A stretch of DNA of 64,000 bases from Ferribacterium limneticum (lineage in GTDB: Bacteria; Pseudomonadota; Gammaproteobacteria; Burkholderiales; Rhodocyclaceae). Under the pieces are notes generated by a model that saw nothing but the letters and a program-made list of their open reading frames with translations, ran no database searches and was not told the DNA's origin. Shown piece after piece: positions 63,400 to 64,000 of this stretch (its first letter is position 1; the number at the start of each line of letters is the position of its first letter). A program made the position numbers and the translations under genes. The stretch covers positions 1 to 64,000 of the forward strand of contig NZ_CP075191.1 in NCBI RefSeq assembly GCF_020510625.1, read 5' to 3'.

Positions 63400-64000
63400 C
63401 CGCTGGTGAAGCAGGGCGGCGAGGCCGCCGATCAACATCAATCCGGCCATGCCGAGTGAGAGCGTCAGCGTCGAACCCCACAGGGCCGGGGCGATCAGTG
63501 CTGCAACCAGCCCATTGAAGCTCGACTGGAAGAAGGTCTGGCAGGAGGCGGCCAGGCCGCGCTGGGCCGGGAATGGATCGAGCGCGAAAATGGTCAGACA
63601 GGGCATGGCCAGCGACATGCCCATGGTGTAAACAAAGATTGGCATCACATTCCAAGGCAGGCCGGGCGGCAAGGTCATATTCACGCCCAGGTTGATGGCT
63701 GCCGCCGTACCCATGATGGCATAGCCCAGCGCGATGGTTCGCGACAGCGAGAATTTGCCGGCCATTCGCCCCGACAGCCATGAGCCACAGACCAGGCCGC
63801 TCATCGCCGGCCCGAACAGCCAGAGGAAGCCGGTTTCGGCGACGCCGAGATGCTGCATCAGGAAGACCGGGGCCGACAGGATGTACAGGAAAAAGCCGCC
63901 AAAGTTCATCGACAGCGCGGCGCAGGCGAGCAGGAAGGGCGGCGAGGTCAGTACTTTCCAGTAGGTTTTTCCGAGGTAGCCCGGGCGCAACGACTGGCGT
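63379..64000 (-). CDS. MFS drug-resistance-type transporter, 3' part only
   Basis: The C-terminal half of a major facilitator protein (about 207 residues visible, six membrane segments). Its 5' end lies beyond the end of the window. ALDPFPAQRGLAASCQTFFQ resembles the Bcr/CflA group of multidrug exporters. The visible part is open to its end, so the gene seems intact. The substrate cannot be determined. Confidence 0.85.
   Translation of the reverse strand, partial: RQSLRPGYLGKTYWKVLTSPPFLLACAALSMNFGGFFLYILSAPVFLMQHLGVAETGFLWLFGPAMSGLVCGSWLSGRMAGKFSLSRTIALGYAIMGTAAAINLGVNMTLPPGLPWNVMPIFVYTMGMSLAMPCLTIFALDPFPAQRGLAASCQTFFQSSFNGLVAALIAPALWGSTLTLSLGMAGLMLIGGLAALLHQRLRLVPR

Overview
The window starts at the first base of dnaA and reads dnaA, dnaN, gyrB, so it is most likely the conventional start of a circular chromosome. 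Gene content and order point to a betaproteobacterium of the Rhodocyclales, Dechloromonas/Azonexus-like. The supporting features are the fmt, htpX, rsmB, DUF4390, ntrY/ntrX, trkA/trkH, hemE, priA order, the Acidithiobacillus-type gshA, a SAH riboswitch in front of metH, and high-GC coding. This placement is inference from gene content; no database was searched. Almost everything is chromosomal core; the only clear mobile DNA lies just behind gyrB.

Layout. 1-5.3 kb: replication genes dnaA, dnaN, gyrB, with DnaA boxes between dnaA and dnaN and a parS-like site in the gyrB leader. 5.3-7.1 kb: a nested insertion. An IS3-family element (5318-6601) sits inside the remains of an older element (5299-7066) that has 22-bp inverted ends and a CGATT target duplication and separates gyrB from its terminator. 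7.1-19.1 kb: HIT protein, dtd, a sirtuin, an HD-GYP response regulator with a large hybrid kinase, an apbE-gshB-gshA cluster and another response regulator. 19.2-28.5 kb: the ABC-F protein YbiT, two small proteins, rsuA-oxyR, and the topB, dprA, LysM group. 28.7-33.4 kb: def-fmt, htpX, a ribbon-helix-helix protein, a DJ-1/PfpI protein, speD and an S1/P1 nuclease. 33.5-41.6 kb: one tightly packed run rsmB, DUF4390, ntrY-like, ntrX-like, trkA, trkH. 41.7-45 kb: hemE and priA, separated by an AT-rich region with DnaA boxes. 45-49.9 kb: an EF-hand-like calcium-binding protein, MFS-MOSC, ROK kinase-methyltransferase, DUF1840. 49.9-64 kb: a second large hybrid kinase with a CheZ-like protein, cupin, cytochrome c, amidase, murB, an SbmA/BacA-type ABC transporter, metH with its SAH riboswitch, a BamE-like lipoprotein, rhodanese, and an MFS transporter cut by the window end.

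The most notable non-coding signals are four parS-like palindromes spread over 45 kb (2.8, 23.7, 32.5 and 47.2 kb), the DnaA-box cluster between hemE and priA, the SAH riboswitch and the nested transposon. ParA/ParB are not in the window. No tRNA, rRNA, CRISPR array or prophage was seen. I found no convincing entirely new multi-gene system. The best leads for novelty are the origin-like hemE-priA spacer, the NtrX-like regulator with a decayed AAA+ domain, and two genes without a recognised function (20966-21460 and 45069-46052).
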